The notes under the pieces are model-generated. The model had not been told where the DNA came from. It ran no database searches and saw nothing but the letters and a program-made list of their open reading frames with translations. Below, in pieces: positions 31,284 through 42,610 of a DNA stretch of 64,000 nt (its first letter is position 1; each line of letters starts with the position of its first letter). Both the position numbers and the translations under genes were made by a program. Source of the stretch: Listeria monocytogenes (GTDB lineage Bacteria > Bacillota > Bacilli > Lactobacillales > Listeriaceae); contig NZ_CP168900.1 in the NCBI RefSeq assembly GCF_041765605.1, forward strand, positions 1,566,001 to 1,630,000, in the 5' to 3' direction.

Positions 31284-32297
31284 TTAGTTCATTTTTTTAC
31301 GTTTATACATATCCATATTTTCTAAAGCTTTTCCTGTCCCAATTGCAACACAATCAAGTGGTTCGTCTGCAATAATAACAGGCATTTTAGTTTCTTCAGA
31401 AATAACCGTATCTAAATTACGTAAAAGAGCTCCCCCACCTGTTAATACAATACCTTTATCCATAATATCAGCAGATAATTCTGGTGGTGTATTTTCAAGT
31501 GTTCCTTTTACAGCATCAATAATTGCAGCTACTGTATCAGCAAGTGCCTCACTAATTTCTTCTGGTGTAATTTCAATTGTTTTAGGTAGACCAGTTACTA
31601 AATCACGTCCACGAATGCTGAATGGAGATAAATCCAAACCTTTTGGACTAGCTGAGCCGATTTCCATTTTGATAGCTTCTGCAGTACGATCACCGATTAA
31701 TAGGTTATATTTTTTACGAATGTAATTAATAATAACTTCATCTAAATCATCACCGGCAGTTCTTACAGAGCGGCTAGTTACAATACCACCAAGTGAAATA
31801 ACTGCAACTTCTGTAGTTCCCCCACCAATATCTACTACCATACTACCTGTTGGTTCACCAACGGGAAGGCCAGCCCCAATAGCTGCAGCAAATGGTTCTT
31901 CAATTGTAAACGCATCTTTAGCTCCTGCTTGACGAGTTGCATCAATAACAGCACGTTTTTCTACCCCTGTAATTCCAGAAGGTACACATATCATCACGCG
32001 TGGTTTACTTGCATTAACGCTCTTACCAGCTTTTTGTATGTAGTACTTCATCATTGCTGCAGTTGTATCATAATCAGCAATAACGCCGTCTTTCATTGGA
32101 CGAATTGCAACAATATTTCCTGGTGTTCTACCAATCATATTTTTAGCATCGCTACCAACTGCAACTATTTCTTGCGTGTCTTTTTTCATTGCTACAACGG
32201 AAGGTTCACGAAGGACAATACCTTTTCCCTTCATATAGACAAGTGTGTTCGCTGTCCCTAAATCAATTCCAATATCTTTATTACCAAATCCAAACAT
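31284..32297 (-). CDS. mreB: Rod shape-determining actin MreB
   Basis: Membrane-bound actin homologue that orients side-wall synthesis; 337 residues. Phosphate motif 1 [10 protein letters not shown] is near residue 12, phosphate motif 2 [13 protein letters not shown] near 157, and the adenosine motif VLTGGGALL near 285. The N-terminal [10 protein letters not shown] could be the amphipathic membrane anchor. First gene of mreBCD. The 85-nt gap to mreC holds no clear terminator. Confidence 0.97.
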   Translation of the reverse strand: MFGFGNKDIGIDLGTANTLVYMKGKGIVLREPSVVAMKKDTQEIVAVGSDAKNMIGRTPGNIVAIRPMKDGVIADYDTTAAMMKYYIQKAGKSVNASKPRVMICVPSGITGVEKRAVIDATRQAGAKDAFTIEEPFAAAIGAGLPVGEPTGSMVVDIGGGTTEVAVISLGGIVTSRSVRTAGDDLDEVIINYIRKKYNLLIGDRTAEAIKMEIGSASPKGLDLSPFSIRGRDLVTGLPKTIEITPEEISEALADTVAAIIDAVKGTLENTPPELSADIMDKGIVLTGGGALLRNLDTVISEETKMPVIIADEPLDCVAIGTGKALENMDMYKRKKMN

Positions 32298-32385
32298 CTG
32301 TATTCTCCTTTTCCTTCGTAATATTCTACAGGATACATTAAGTTTCCTTATTCGTCCATTAAATTAATGTTACCTTATCCCTTTG

Positions 32386-32429
32386 TGTCAATGTTTCTAT
32401 TTAGACACATAAACAACCATCTTATTATA
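32386..32429 (-). promoter_or_regulatory. mreB promoter region
   Basis: An extended -10 TGTTATAAT (TATAAT at 32424-32429) lies about 130 nt before mreB. A second possible start has TTGACA at 32386-32391 with a poor -10. The remaining intergenic DNA (32430-32550) is AT-rich and shows nothing else I can name. Confidence 0.6.
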
Positions 32430-32550
32430 ACATAAGTAAGACTAGTAGACATTAATTTTTCATGAGAAGGAAAAATTTTTAACTTTTCTTTAAAAACTAT
32501 TTTTAAGTGTCGTTAAATTTATTAAGAATATACTTTTGAAAAGATAAATT

Positions 32551-32658
32551 TTATTTGAAAAATTCCATCAAGCAAAGAAAAATCGGAATAGTAAACATGC
32601 CAATCACTATCGAAAAAACAATGAAATTATCTTTATAAACTTTCCATCTATTTAGCAC
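32551..32658 (-). CDS. Candidate 35-residue single-pass membrane protein
   Basis: A short frame inside the 450-nt gap between radC and mreB. It starts with GTG, 6 nt after an AAGGTGG ribosome-binding site, and ends in TAA. The product is basic at the front (MLNRWKVYKDN), has one uninterrupted hydrophobic stretch at about residues 12-30 and ends MEFFK, the profile of a small integral membrane protein. An upstream TATGCT with TCTACA at 17 nt could be its promoter. I recognise no family. The coding call rests on the ribosome-binding site plus composition; conservation was not checked. Confidence 0.55.
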   Translation of the reverse strand: MLNRWKVYKDNFIVFSIVIGMFTIPIFLCLMEFFK

Positions 32659-32747
32659 GATAAACCACCTTCGCTTTTTATTGATACTCACTTTAGCATA
32701 AGGCAGTGAAAGATGTCTGTAGATATTTTGTGAACAGTATTTCTGAT

Positions 32748-33422
32748 TTAAAAATAACCTTTTTCTTTTAAACTAATATACTTATTTTTGCCAATGATTA
32801 TATGATCCAATAAAGTTATGCCAACAATATTACCCGCTTCAGCTAATCTTTTAGTTACAAGTAAGTCTTCACTAGACGGAGCTGGGTCGCCGGATGGATG
32901 ATTGTGGAAACACATTATCGATGCAGCTGATTTTCTGAGTGCTAATCTAAAAACTTCTCTAGGATGGACAATGGAAGCATTGAGCCCACCCACAAAAATA
33001 GTTTGTCGATATATTACTTGATTTTTTGTATTTAAAAATAGGCAATGAAAATGCTCTTGAAAAAGAAAAGCTAACTCAGGCATTACAAGCTTCACTGCAT
33101 CTTCAGGACACCTAACAACCACTTCTTCCTGTTCTGTTACTATACTTATGCGTTTTCCTAGTTCAATTGCTGCCATTATTTTAGAAGCTTTTGCTACTCC
33201 AATTCCATTAACTAGTTGAAATTCTTCTATAGAAGCATATTGCATTTCAGCCACATTTTTGAATTTCATAATAATTCTATTGGCAATTGTCAAAACAGAT
33301 TCGTTTTTAGTGCCTGTTTCGATAATTAAAGCGACTAATTCTGAAGAGGAAAGTGACTCTATCCCATAATTTAGTAATTTTTCACGAGGTTTTTCATTTT
33401 CTGATATTTCATTTGTTAACAT
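32748..33422 (-). CDS. radC: RadC family JAB-domain protein
   Basis: A 224-residue protein with an N-terminal helix-hairpin-helix region ([16 protein letters not shown] segment near residue 70) and a C-terminal MPN/JAMM domain containing [14 protein letters not shown] (His-x-His-x7-Ser-x2-Asp). This would bind zinc as in deubiquitinase-like metalloproteases. Historically tied to DNA repair, but the function is unsettled. It follows comC by 11 nt, as in Bacillus (comC-maf-radC), although maf is missing here. Confidence 0.95.
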
Positions 33423-33433
33423 AAGACCAGCTC

Positions 33434-34144
33434 CTATTTCATCAAAATACTAATCACCAAGAAGGAAGCATAAATATATGGCACAAATGGAACTTGCTTA
33501 TTTTTCTTCACTCTTTTGAGTAGCAATGCAGTGAATAATATAATTGTCCCCAAAATAATTGCTAGAAAAAAGATATAATATCCTGTTTTAAAACCTAAAA
33601 AGCTACTTAAAATAATAAGTATTTTAATATCGCCAAGTCCAATCCCTTTTCGAAAGATAATAAAGAAAAGCAGGTAGAAAAAACAACTGAGTATACTTGA
33701 ATAAATAAAATCTATCAAAGGCTGATTATATAAGAAGGCTAAGATAATTAGCGCACAAGAAAATACAATTAATATAGAATTAGGGACATACATATAAAAA
33801 ATATCTGTAATAAAGAAAAAAGCTAAAAAATAATAAATAATACAGTACACTGAAAATGAATAAGAAAAAGCATATTGACTATATAAAAGAACTATATATA
33901 TTGGTGTCACTATTTCCATTAAAAAGTAGGTCGTTGGAATCCGCTTTCCACAACACTCTGACTTTCCGCCCAAAAATAAAAAGGAACAAATGGGAATGAT
34001 ATGATAGAAAGCTAGCTTCTTTTGACAATAATTACACTCTGAGAAGCGGAATAAAAATGTTTTTTTCATTGGAAAGCATTCTCCTGCAACCTGAATAAAA
34101 GACATAAATATTACACTATAAATTATTAATAAAAAGTAAATCAT
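33434..34144 (-). CDS. comC: Type 4 prepilin peptidase
   Basis: Aspartic membrane protease that cleaves and methylates pseudopilins such as ComGC; 236 residues. The methylase-side domain has the CNYC and CCGKR cysteine pairs (about residues 38-73). The peptidase core has [10 protein letters not shown] near 108 and GLGDIK near 155, the two catalytic aspartates, in a seven-to-eight-helix protein. Both Asp and all four Cys are present, so it looks intact. Codon use is AT-richer than its neighbours. Its pilin substrates are not in this window. Confidence 0.93.
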
Positions 34145-34231
34145 CTGTCACCTCCTAGTTGTAAAAATAGAATAGCAGAGTTAAATTATTTTTGCACATA
34201 GCTAAAATCGTTTTTTCACACTCTAGACATA

Positions 34232-34272
34232 GCAAAAAACCCTATTTTCCATCTAAGAAAATAGGTTTTTTT
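34232..34272 (-). terminator. Terminator of folC
   Basis: An 11-bp stem AACCTATTTTC / GAAAATAGGGTT with a T-run on the minus strand. The rest of 34145-34353 is AT-rich with no other recognisable signal. Confidence 0.88.
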
Positions 34273-34353
34273 ATATATTTTAGCCTCTGAAAATCCTTTT
34301 TTAGCTATTTGTTCTTTTTTATTTCTCCAAGTATACTCGTGATATTCAAAAGA

Positions 34354-35649
34354 TTAACGTGTGGAGGTCAGCAAATAGTTACGGACTTCTGAGATGAAAT
34401 AAAGCGATCCTGTAACAAATATTTTAGCATCAGATTCGCTTTCGCCTTTATAAAGATTGTTTAAAGCTTGCTGCCAATTCGGATTCACAGAGATTCCTTC
34501 TTCTTCCCCAATTTGCAGTACTTCTTCAGTCGTCATAGCTCTAGGATAGTTAAAGGTAGTTAGTATTATTTCTGAATTGGAAATAGCCCTTAATGTAGTT
34601 AACATTTCTTGATAGTTCTTATCTGCTAAGATACTCACTACTATTTTTTTAGGTTCTGGATACATTTCGATGGAACGCGCGAATGTATTGATACCTTCTG
34701 GATTATGCGCCCCGTCCAACATTATAAATGGATTCGACATAACTTTTTCCATTCGTCCTGGCCAAAATGCTTTTTCCAATCCGTTTCTGATTGCTGACAA
34801 TTCAATCGTAAAGCTAGAAAATGTATTTAAATACTGCAATACTTTAATTGCTATCGCAGCGTTATTCAATTGGTGAATACCAAGGAGCCCAATGGAAAGA
34901 TCATTTATCTCTTCACCATAAATGGTTTTATAAGTAATTACCCCGTTTTTATTAACCATAGAAAAAGAATCATATAATTGAGCAACATTGGATTTATTGT
35001 TAGTCGCTATCTCAGCTATTACTTCTTGCGCCTCTTTTTGAATAGCTCCTGAAACAACTGGAACACCTGGTTTAATTATGCCAGCTTTTTCACTAGCAAT
35101 TTGCTCAATGGTATCACCAAGAAATTCCATATGATCCATTCCAATTGAGGTAATAACAGAAATAAGCGGCATAAGAATATTCGTAGAGTCTAGTCTTCCA
35201 CCAAGTCCCACTTCAACAATACCAATATCTATAGAAACATATTCTGCAAAACAGAGAAACATCATCGCTGTAATAATTTCAAATTCCGATGGCGGTCCAT
35301 AAATAGTTTCTTCTAACTCTTCTGCTATAGGTTTAATACGATTGGCTAATGAAACAATCAGCTCATCACTAATTGGCTCACCATTTACACTAATTCTTTC
35401 ATTAAAAACCTCAATATAAGGAGAAGTGAATGTTCCTGTTTTATAGCCAGCTTCTTCCAAAGCATTTCTAATAAAAGTAAGTGTAGATCCTTTTCCGTTT
35501 GTTCCCGCAATATGTACCCATTTATTCGCCTTTTCTGGATGATTTAGTTTTTCCATCATATACTCCATTCGAGCTAATCCGGGTTTTATTCCTAGGCGAA
35601 GCGTTCCGTGAATCCAATCTAAAGCTTCTTCATACGAATTCAATGTCAT
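34354..35649 (-). CDS. folC: Folylpolyglutamate synthase
   Basis: Adds glutamates to folates in the cytoplasm (Mur ligase family), in many bacteria also making dihydrofolate; 431 residues. P-loop HIAGTNGKGST is near residue 45, GTFTSPY near 72, the central EVGLGGRLDSTN near 145 and DGAHNPEG near 312. AAGGTGG is before the ATG. Downstream of valS, the same order as Bacillus. Confidence 0.97.
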   Translation of the reverse strand: MTLNSYEEALDWIHGTLRLGIKPGLARMEYMMEKLNHPEKANKWVHIAGTNGKGSTLTFIRNALEEAGYKTGTFTSPYIEVFNERISVNGEPISDELIVSLANRIKPIAEELEETIYGPPSEFEIITAMMFLCFAEYVSIDIGIVEVGLGGRLDSTNILMPLISVITSIGMDHMEFLGDTIEQIASEKAGIIKPGVPVVSGAIQKEAQEVIAEIATNNKSNVAQLYDSFSMVNKNGVITYKTIYGEEINDLSIGLLGIHQLNNAAIAIKVLQYLNTFSSFTIELSAIRNGLEKAFWPGRMEKVMSNPFIMLDGAHNPEGINTFARSIEMYPEPKKIVVSILADKNYQEMLTTLRAISNSEIILTTFNYPRAMTTEEVLQIGEEEGISVNPNWQQALNNLYKGESESDAKIFVTGSLYFISEVRNYLLTSTR

Positions 35650-35659
35650 TATTTAAACC

Positions 35660-35704
35660 ACCTTAAAACTGACCCTACCACTTGGTTTCATGATAAGGTC
35701 AGTT
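35660..35704 (-). terminator. Hairpin between valS and folC
   Basis: A perfect 8-bp stem AACTGACC / GGTCAGTT with a 22-nt loop and a weak tail (TTTTAAGG). It overlaps the folC upstream region, so partial termination between valS and folC is likely. Confidence 0.6.
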
Positions 35705-35711
35705 CACTTTT

Positions 35712-38363
35712 TTATACTTCTTTTAATGTTTCAATTCTTTCAAGTACAGAGGCTTTCTTATCTAGATAATCTTTTTCTTTTAAACGTTCTTCTGCAACTA
35801 CATTCTCAGGAGCTTTACTAATGAATCGCTCATTATTCAGTTTCCCTTGTACTCTAGCTACTTCTTTGTTCCATTTTTCTAGTTCTTTTTCAAGTCGAGC
35901 AATCTCTACGTCTAAATCAATTAACGCTTCTAACGGGATGAAAATCTCTGCCCCAGATACTACAGCTGTCATCGCCGTTTTTGATGCTTCAACATCAAAG
36001 GAAATTGTCACTTGTTCAGGATTACAAAAACGTTCAATATAAGAAATATTTTGTTCTAAAATTTCTTTATAGTTATCATCCTTTGGTTTCATTTCAAGAA
36101 TAATCGGTTTGCTAAGAGGAGTGTTTACTTCTGCTCGAATGTTCCGAACTGCACGAATCACTTCAACTAGTGTAGCCATTGCCGTAGAAGCTTTAGTATC
36201 AATCTGGTTTTCATTAACTTCTGGCCACTCAGAAATTGTGATGGATTCACCTTCGTGCGGTAGGTTTTGCCAAATTTCTTCCGTCACAAAAGGCATAAAT
36301 GGATGAAGCAATCGCATTGTTGCATTTAAAGTATATGCAAGTACGGATCTAGTAGTTTGTTTTGCAACTTCATCTTCTCCGTATAGAGGGATTTTTGCGA
36401 TTTCGATATACCAATCACAGAAATCGTCCCAAATAAAGTTGTACAATGTTCTTCCAACTTCACCAAATTCATATTTTTCACCTAGGGAGGTAACTGCTTG
36501 AATTGTTTCATTAAGTCTAGTCAATATCCACTTGTCACTAACCTCAGTCACTTTAGTCAAATCAATTTCGCTATATTTCATCCCATCTAAGTTCATTAAC
36601 ACAAAACGAGATGCATTCCAAATTTTATTAATAAAATTCCAAGTAGACTCTACTTTTTCATAGCTAAACTTCAAATCTTGACCCGGTGATGAACCAGTTG
36701 CAAGTGTATAACGAAGAGAATCTGCACCGTATTTGTCAATAACTTCAATTGGATCTACACCATTGCCAAGTGATTTAGACATTTTTCGTCCTTCAGAATC
36801 ACGCACTAAGCCATGAATCAATGTATCTTTAAAAGGTCTTTCCCCAGTAAATTCTACAGATTGGAAAATCATTCTGGATACCCAGAAGAAGATAATATCA
36901 TAACCTGTAACCAGAGTATTCGTTGGGAAGAAATGTTTGAAGTCTGGATTCTCAGTATCAGGCCAACCCATTGTAGAAAACGGCCATAAAGCGGAACTAA
37001 ACCAGGTGTCTAACACATCCTCGTCTTGCTCCCATTCAGAAAGGTTTTCAGGTTCATTTTCACCAACATAAATTTCGCCGGTTTCTTTATGATACCAAGC
37101 TGGGATTCTGTGTCCCCACCATAATTGGCGCGAAATACACCAATCATGAATGTTATCCATCCATGTTTCATATGTTTTTTCAAATCTAGCTGGTACAAAA
37201 TTCACTTTGTCTTCTGTTTTTTGTAGCGCTAAAGCTTCCGCAGCAAGAGGTTCCATTTTTACAAACCATTGAAGAGAAAGATATGGCTCTACTACCGCTC
37301 CTGTTCTCTCTGAATGCCCTACGGAATGCAAATGAGGCTCTTGTTTGATAAATAAACCTAAATCTTTGAAGTCTTGAATAATTTCTTTTCTAGCTACAAA
37401 GCGATCCAATCCATCATATTTTCCAGCATTTTCATTCATTGTACCATCTTCATGCATGACAATAATTCTTGGTAAGTCATGGCGATTCCCTACTTCAAAA
37501 TCATTCGGATCATGTGCAGGTGTAATTTTAACTGCACCAGAGCCAAATTCTCTTTCAACATATTCATCCGCTACGATTGGGATTTCTCTGTTTAAAATAG
37601 GCAACATGATTGTTTTACCGATTAAGTGCTGATATCTTTCGTCTTTAGGATGAACCGCTACAGCTGTGTCTCCGGGTATCGTTTCAGGGCGAGTTGTAGC
37701 AACTTCTAAGTAACCAGAACCGTCAGTAAGCGGATATTTCAAATGATAGAAGCTGCCTTCAATATCTTTGTGGATTACTTCAATATCCGATAAAGCTGTT
37801 TTCGCTTCTGGATCCCAGTTGATTATATATTGGCCTCGGTAAATTAGGCCCTTATTGTATAATGTTACGAATACTTTCTTGACAGCATCAGATAAACCGT
37901 CATCAAGAGTAAAGCGTTCTCTGGAGTAATCTAAGCCAAGACCTAGCTTTTCCCATTGTTCGCGAATAAACTCAGCGTATTCTTCTTTCCATTCCCAAGT
38001 CTTATCCACAAATTTTTCGCGTCCTAAGTCATAGCGAGAAATGTTTTCTTCTTTTAATTTTGCTTCTACTTTAGCCTGAGTTGCAATTCCAGCATGGTCC
38101 ATACCTGGTAAATACAAAGTATCAAACCCTTGCATCCGTTTCATCCGAGTAATAATATCTTGTAAAGTAGTATCCCATGCATGACCTAAGTGAAGTTTCC
38201 CTGTTACGTTTGGGGGCGGAATAACGATACTGTATGGTTCTTTATCTGTATTCCCTTCCGCTTTGAAAAATTCTTTTTCTAGCCACCATTTATATTTACC
38301 AGCTTCTACATTACTCGGCTCGTATTTTGTAGGCATATTTATTTCATTGTGTTCGGTTGTCAT
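35712..38363 (-). CDS. valS: Valyl-tRNA synthetase
   Basis: Class I synthetase charging tRNA-Val, with a CP1 editing domain that removes Thr-tRNA-Val; 883 residues. The HIGH motif is in [11 protein letters not shown] near residue 48, KMSKS in [10 protein letters not shown] near 525, and the editing domain has [13 protein letters not shown] near 220. The C-terminal coiled-coil tRNA-binding arm (about 815-880, [12 protein letters not shown]) is typical of bacterial ValRS. The longer frame starts at a TTG overlapping the GGAGG. Of two adjacent ATGs, the second has the better 7-nt spacing. Confidence 0.97.
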   Translation of the reverse strand: MTTEHNEINMPTKYEPSNVEAGKYKWWLEKEFFKAEGNTDKEPYSIVIPPPNVTGKLHLGHAWDTTLQDIITRMKRMQGFDTLYLPGMDHAGIATQAKVEAKLKEENISRYDLGREKFVDKTWEWKEEYAEFIREQWEKLGLGLDYSRERFTLDDGLSDAVKKVFVTLYNKGLIYRGQYIINWDPEAKTALSDIEVIHKDIEGSFYHLKYPLTDGSGYLEVATTRPETIPGDTAVAVHPKDERYQHLIGKTIMLPILNREIPIVADEYVEREFGSGAVKITPAHDPNDFEVGNRHDLPRIIVMHEDGTMNENAGKYDGLDRFVARKEIIQDFKDLGLFIKQEPHLHSVGHSERTGAVVEPYLSLQWFVKMEPLAAEALALQKTEDKVNFVPARFEKTYETWMDNIHDWCISRQLWWGHRIPAWYHKETGEIYVGENEPENLSEWEQDEDVLDTWFSSALWPFSTMGWPDTENPDFKHFFPTNTLVTGYDIIFFWVSRMIFQSVEFTGERPFKDTLIHGLVRDSEGRKMSKSLGNGVDPIEVIDKYGADSLRYTLATGSSPGQDLKFSYEKVESTWNFINKIWNASRFVLMNLDGMKYSEIDLTKVTEVSDKWILTRLNETIQAVTSLGEKYEFGEVGRTLYNFIWDDFCDWYIEIAKIPLYGEDEVAKQTTRSVLAYTLNATMRLLHPFMPFVTEEIWQNLPHEGESITISEWPEVNENQIDTKASTAMATLVEVIRAVRNIRAEVNTPLSKPIILEMKPKDDNYKEILEQNISYIERFCNPEQVTISFDVEASKTAMTAVVSGAEIFIPLEALIDLDVEIARLEKELEKWNKEVARVQGKLNNERFISKAPENVVAEERLKEKDYLDKKASVLERIETLKEV

Positions 38364-38387
38364 CATGATTCCTCCTTTTTTAAGCAA

Positions 38388-38655
38388 AATAAAAAACTCT
38401 TCTCATCCTTGTAAAAGGACGAAAAGAGTATTATTCGCGGTACCACCTTTTTACCTACAGAAAAAAGTGTAGGCACTTCATTGTGTTAACGATAGAGAAA
38501 ATCTACCGGTTATTCCTTACTTAAAGTTCAGGAATACTGCTCCAAGGCTACCTTCAGACATTATTTTTGAAAGCTTACACCAACCGCTTTCTCTCTTTGA
38601 AAAATAAGTGCCTTACTCTTCCTCTTCATTGCATTTAAATCTATATACTAGAAAT
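38388..38655 (-). promoter_or_regulatory. T-box riboswitch of valS
   Basis: The minus-strand leader has the T-box core AGGTGGTACCGCG near 38430-38445. It is followed by a long terminator hairpin (ACTCTTTTCGTCCTT / AAGGATGAGAAGAGT) and TTTTTT before valS. A GTA triplet at 38549-38551 is one possible Val specifier; this assignment is tentative. Confidence 0.93.
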
Positions 38656-38656
38656 A

Positions 38657-38685
38657 ATTTTAACAAAAGATTTCAGATTCGTCAA
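38657..38685 (-). promoter_or_regulatory. Promoter of valS
   Basis: TTGACG (38680-38685), 17 nt, TAAAAT (38657-38662), placed immediately after the hemL stop and upstream of the T-box. Confidence 0.82.
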
Positions 38686-39975
38686 TTAGCCACGAAGTAT
38701 TTTACACGTAGTATCAAATGCATCTAGAGTTTTATCAATTTCTTTCTCAGTATGCATCGTAGAAATGAAGACACCTTCAAACTGAGAAGGCGGTAAGAAA
38801 ATCCCTTGTCCTAACATCTCTCGATAATAGCTTCGGAAAAATTCTAAATCACTCGTTTTAGCTGTATCAAAATTAGTTACTTTTTGATCCGTGAAGAAAA
38901 AGCCAAACATAGAACCAGCTTTGTTAATCGAAAGAGGTACTTGTCGTCTAGCGGAAATTTCTGTCAGACCTTCTTCCATTCTCTTAATTAAAGTGCGAAA
39001 AACATCATAATCTTGTGGTGTTAATTGGCGCACTGTTTCAAACCCAGCATTCATTGCTAACGGATTTCCGGATAAAGTTCCAGCTTGATAAATAGAACCA
39101 GCCGGAGCAATCTGTTCCATAATTTCTTTTTTACCGCCGTAAGCGCCTACTGGTAAACCACCACCAATTACTTTACCAAGACAGGTAAGATCGGGTGTGA
39201 CCACATAATATCCTTGAGCAGAATAGTAATCTACTCGAAAACCAGTCATAACTTCATCAAAAATTAGTAAAGAACCATAGTTAGTTGTAAGTTCTCGAAG
39301 CCCTTCTAAAAATCCTTCAATCGGAGGAACGACGCCCATATTTCCTGCAACAGGTTCCACTATTACCGCGGCTATTTCTTCCCCGTATTTTTCAAAAGCG
39401 AGTTTCGCACCCTCAATATCGTTGTATGGAACTGTGATAGTATCAGCTGCAAGACCTTTTGTAACTCCTGGAGAATCAGGTAATCCAAGAGTTGCTACAC
39501 CTGAGCCAGCTTTAATTAATAAGGAATCTCCGTGACCGTGATAACTTCCTTCAAATTTCAAGATTTTTTCTCTCTTTGTATAACCGCGAGCTAAACGAAT
39601 AGCACTCATCGTTGCTTCTGTTCCCGATGAAACCATACGAACAATTTCAATAGAGGGTACACGTTCAATAACTAATTTTGCTAATTCTGTTTCGATTTCA
39701 GTAGGTGTTCCAAAACTAGTCCCCTTCATTGCTGCATTTGTAATAGCTTGCACAACAGAAGGATTTGCATGACCTAAAATCAGCGGTCCCCAAGATAATA
39801 CGTAATCGATATATTCATTTCCATCAATATCGGTAATATAAGCGCCTTTTCCGTGGTCCATAAAAACCGGTGAGGCATCAACGGAATTAAATGCTCGAAC
39901 GGGACTATTTACACCACCAGGTAAAACTTTTTTCGCTTCTTTAAATGCTTTTTCAGATTTTGAATAGATTTGCAA
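38686..39975 (-). CDS. hemL: Glutamate-1-semialdehyde 2,1-aminomutase
   Basis: PLP enzyme that turns glutamate-1-semialdehyde into 5-aminolevulinate, second step of the C5 haem route; 429 residues. PLP motifs are [29 protein letters not shown] and the catalytic Lys in [17 protein letters not shown] near residue 267, then [11 protein letters not shown]. Last gene of hemACDBL; the valS promoter begins right after its stop. Bacillales can carry a second hemL paralogue elsewhere. Confidence 0.97.
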   Translation of the reverse strand: MQIYSKSEKAFKEAKKVLPGGVNSPVRAFNSVDASPVFMDHGKGAYITDIDGNEYIDYVLSWGPLILGHANPSVVQAITNAAMKGTSFGTPTEIETELAKLVIERVPSIEIVRMVSSGTEATMSAIRLARGYTKREKILKFEGSYHGHGDSLLIKAGSGVATLGLPDSPGVTKGLAADTITVPYNDIEGAKLAFEKYGEEIAAVIVEPVAGNMGVVPPIEGFLEGLRELTTNYGSLLIFDEVMTGFRVDYYSAQGYYVVTPDLTCLGKVIGGGLPVGAYGGKKEIMEQIAPAGSIYQAGTLSGNPLAMNAGFETVRQLTPQDYDVFRTLIKRMEEGLTEISARRQVPLSINKAGSMFGFFFTDQKVTNFDTAKTSDLEFFRSYYREMLGQGIFLPPSQFEGVFISTMHTEKEIDKTLDAFDTTCKILRG

Positions 39976-39987
39976 ATTTCTTCCCTC

Positions 39988-40962
39988 CTATTTATTTAAG
40001 TATTTAGAAACGTCTTTTGCAAAATAGGTAATGATAAGTGTTGCGCCTGCGCGTTTCATGCTAGTTAGCATTTCTAAAACAATTTTTTCTTCATCTATCC
40101 AACCATTTTGTGCAGCGGCTTTTACCATTGCATATTCACCACTAACATTATAAGCGACTACTGGCAAATTGGTATTGTTCTTCACATCGCGCATAATATC
40201 TAAATAAGATAAGGATGGTTTTACAATAAGAAAATCGGCTCCCTCTTGTTCATCAGATATCGCTTCACGAAGAGCCTCTTCACGGTTAGCAGGGTCCATT
40301 TGATATGATTTTCTATCGCCAAATTGTGGTGCACTTTCAGCAGCATCGCGGAAAGGCCCATAAAAAGCAGAAGCATATTTAACGGCATAAGACATAATTG
40401 GAATATCATAAAAGCCCGCTTCGTCAAGCCCTTCACGTATTACTTGAACAAAACCGTCCATCATATTAGAAGGCGCAATGATGTCCGCTCCTGCTTTCGC
40501 TTGACTAACAGCTGTTTGTTTTAATAAATCTAGTGATTCGTCATTTAGAATTTCACCATTTTCAATAACACCACAATGTCCATGGTCAGTGAATTCACAT
40601 AAACAAGTATCGGCTACAACGAGGATTTCAGGAAAGCATTTTTTAATAAGTCTTGTGGCTTCTTGGATAATTCCGTGATCGTGGTAAGCCTGTGTCCCAA
40701 CTGCGTCTTTTTCGGCAGGGATTCCAAATAAAATAACTGCTTTAATACCAAGGTTCTCTACGGTGCGCATTTCTTCTTCTAGTTCGTGCAGAGGAAATTG
40801 GAAAACGCCTGGCATGGAAACTACTTCTGTTTTTGGTTCTTTACCATCTTTGACAAAAATCGGATAGATTAAATCATCTGTATGTAAAACTGTTTCTCTC
40901 ACTAAATCACGCATTGTTTTGGTTTTTCTTAGGCGACGGTGTCTATCAAATTGATTTTTCAT
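39988..40962 (-). CDS. hemB: Delta-aminolevulinic acid dehydratase
   Basis: Condenses two 5-aminolevulinates to porphobilinogen; 324 residues. The zinc site is the cysteine cluster [14 protein letters not shown] near residue 120, so the Zn-dependent type. Schiff-base lysines are in MSYAVKYAS near 197 and [10 protein letters not shown] near 250. Its start overlaps the hemD stop by 4 nt, implying translational coupling. Confidence 0.98.
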   Translation of the reverse strand: MKNQFDRHRRLRKTKTMRDLVRETVLHTDDLIYPIFVKDGKEPKTEVVSMPGVFQFPLHELEEEMRTVENLGIKAVILFGIPAEKDAVGTQAYHDHGIIQEATRLIKKCFPEILVVADTCLCEFTDHGHCGVIENGEILNDESLDLLKQTAVSQAKAGADIIAPSNMMDGFVQVIREGLDEAGFYDIPIMSYAVKYASAFYGPFRDAAESAPQFGDRKSYQMDPANREEALREAISDEQEGADFLIVKPSLSYLDIMRDVKNNTNLPVVAYNVSGEYAMVKAAAQNGWIDEEKIVLEMLTSMKRAGATLIITYFAKDVSKYLNK

Positions 40963-41681
40963 TTTAATTCCTCCTGTATAATCAAATCAGCTAAGTGCTT
41001 CATGGTGAAGGTTTTTGGTTGATATTTCACTTCCCAGCCATCTGCCAAAATTGCTTCTGTCGTGATACTCCCAATTGATGCGATATGCCACTTTTCTTTT
41101 TGAACAGGCAATGACTTCGCGATGGAATAGAAGTTTTTCCAAGCTGATGGACTGGCAAAAATAATGATGTGTATGTCATTTGAATTCAATAGTTCAGTTA
41201 ACTTTATTTTAGAATTCTCTGGGGAAACTGTTTCATAAAGTTCCACTGAATGAACAAGATATCCTTTTTCGGTCAGCGTGTCTTTTATAATGGATCTGCT
41301 CAAATTACTTTGTGGTAGTAAGACACTCGTTTTTTCAGGGTTTTCATTTAACCACTCTTCTAAAAAAATTTCTGACTGATAGATAGACGGAACAAAGCTT
41401 GGTTTATAGCCAAATTCTGCTAATTTCTCTCTTGTTTTTTCACCTATTACAGCTATTTTGTAATGTGCTTCTCCAGGTTGATTCATGAAAAAATACTCTA
41501 CAGCATTGGCGCTCGTTAAAAAAAGCCATTCTGCTTCTAGTTGTTCGCGGCTCAAACTAATTTTTTTAGGTCGTGTTTTAATTAACGGAACGGACACCAC
41601 TGCAAAACCGTTTTGCCCGAAATAGGTTTGCCAAGGTTGATTTTTGCTCGCCTCTCTTGTTAAAACAACTTTTTTATTCAT
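40959..41681 (-). CDS. hemD: Uroporphyrinogen-III synthase
   Basis: Closes and rearranges hydroxymethylbilane to uroporphyrinogen III; 240 residues. The sequence is poorly conserved, as normal for HemD. Support comes from [12 protein letters not shown] near residue 52, a two-domain Rossmann-like pattern, [11 protein letters not shown] near 172, [11 protein letters not shown] and its place between hemC and hemB with 4-nt overlaps at both ends. Confidence 0.95.
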   Translation of the reverse strand: MNKKVVLTREASKNQPWQTYFGQNGFAVVSVPLIKTRPKKISLSREQLEAEWLFLTSANAVEYFFMNQPGEAHYKIAVIGEKTREKLAEFGYKPSFVPSIYQSEIFLEEWLNENPEKTSVLLPQSNLSRSIIKDTLTEKGYLVHSVELYETVSPENSKIKLTELLNSNDIHIIIFASPSAWKNFYSIAKSLPVQKEKWHIASIGSITTEAILADGWEVKYQPKTFTMKHLADLIIQEELK

Positions 41682-42607
41682 ATGTTTCTCAGTTCTTGGA
41701 TAATAGTATCTGCACCTTTACTTAGCAAATCTTCTGCTACTTTATTTCCAATTTCACTTGGATTTGCGCCGGTTTGTTCGGCTTCAAGAATTATGGAACC
41801 ATCTGCGTTACCAACTAATCCTTTAAAATGAACGGCTTCATTTGCTTTTGTAGCAAAACCTGCAATCGGGATTTCACAGCCACCGTTTAATTTTTTCAAG
41901 AAAACGCGCTCTGCTTCGACACAAATTCCTGTTTCTTCGTGATGAATAGAAGTAAGCATATCACGAATTTGCTGATCACTCTCACGGCACTCAATAGCAA
42001 GTGCACCTTGACCAACAGCAGGTAAACATAGTTCGGGGGGGATATCTTCTAGTTTTAATGTCGTATTTTCTAACCAACCCATGCGAGCTAGTCCGGCTTT
42101 TGCTAAAATAATTGCATCAAAGTTTTCAGCATGTAATTTTTGAAGCCGGGTATCAATATTGCCTCGTATCGGCTTAATCACAAAATCAGGGCGGTGTTTT
42201 AGAAGTTGCGCAGCTCGACGCAAGCTACTCGTACCAATAACCGAACCATGTGGTAGCTCATCTAATGCGTTCACTTGATTGAAAACAAAGCAATCTAGCG
42301 GAGATTCACGTTTTGGAATCGCACCAATAACTAACCCTTCTTTCAAACTTGAAGGGACATCTTTCATACTATGTACCGCAAAATCAATCGTTTTGTCACT
42401 TAAAGCCTGCTCCACTTCAGAAACAAATAGACCTTTTCCGCCTACTTTGCTAAGTGTGACATCTAAAATCCGGTCTCCTTTTGTAACAATTTCTTTAATT
42501 TCAAAATCGAACGCAGGATAATTTTCTTTGAGCTTGTTAATTACCCAGTTAGATTGTGTTAAAGCTAATTTGCTTCGTCTAGAACCAACAATTATTTTCC
42601 GTTTCAT
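41678..42607 (-). CDS. hemC: Porphobilinogen deaminase
   Basis: Polymerises four porphobilinogens to hydroxymethylbilane using a dipyrromethane cofactor; 309 residues. GSRRSKLALTQS at the N-terminus, SMKDVPS, GTSSLRRAAQL, and the cofactor cysteine in LNGGCEIPIAGF near residue 241. It begins 3 nt after the hemA stop. In B. subtilis hemX lies between hemA and hemC; it is missing here. Confidence 0.98.
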   Translation of the reverse strand: MKRKIIVGSRRSKLALTQSNWVINKLKENYPAFDFEIKEIVTKGDRILDVTLSKVGGKGLFVSEVEQALSDKTIDFAVHSMKDVPSSLKEGLVIGAIPKRESPLDCFVFNQVNALDELPHGSVIGTSSLRRAAQLLKHRPDFVIKPIRGNIDTRLQKLHAENFDAIILAKAGLARMGWLENTTLKLEDIPPELCLPAVGQGALAIECRESDQQIRDMLTSIHHEETGICVEAERVFLKKLNGGCEIPIAGFATKANEAVHFKGLVGNADGSIILEAEQTGANPSEIGNKVAEDLLSKGADTIIQELRNI

Positions 42608-42610
42608 CCG

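Noticed and set aside
33434-34144. AT-rich comC as a horizontally acquired gene
   Set aside because: Its position matches Bacillus and membrane proteins are biased to AT-rich codons; composition alone is not evidence of transfer.
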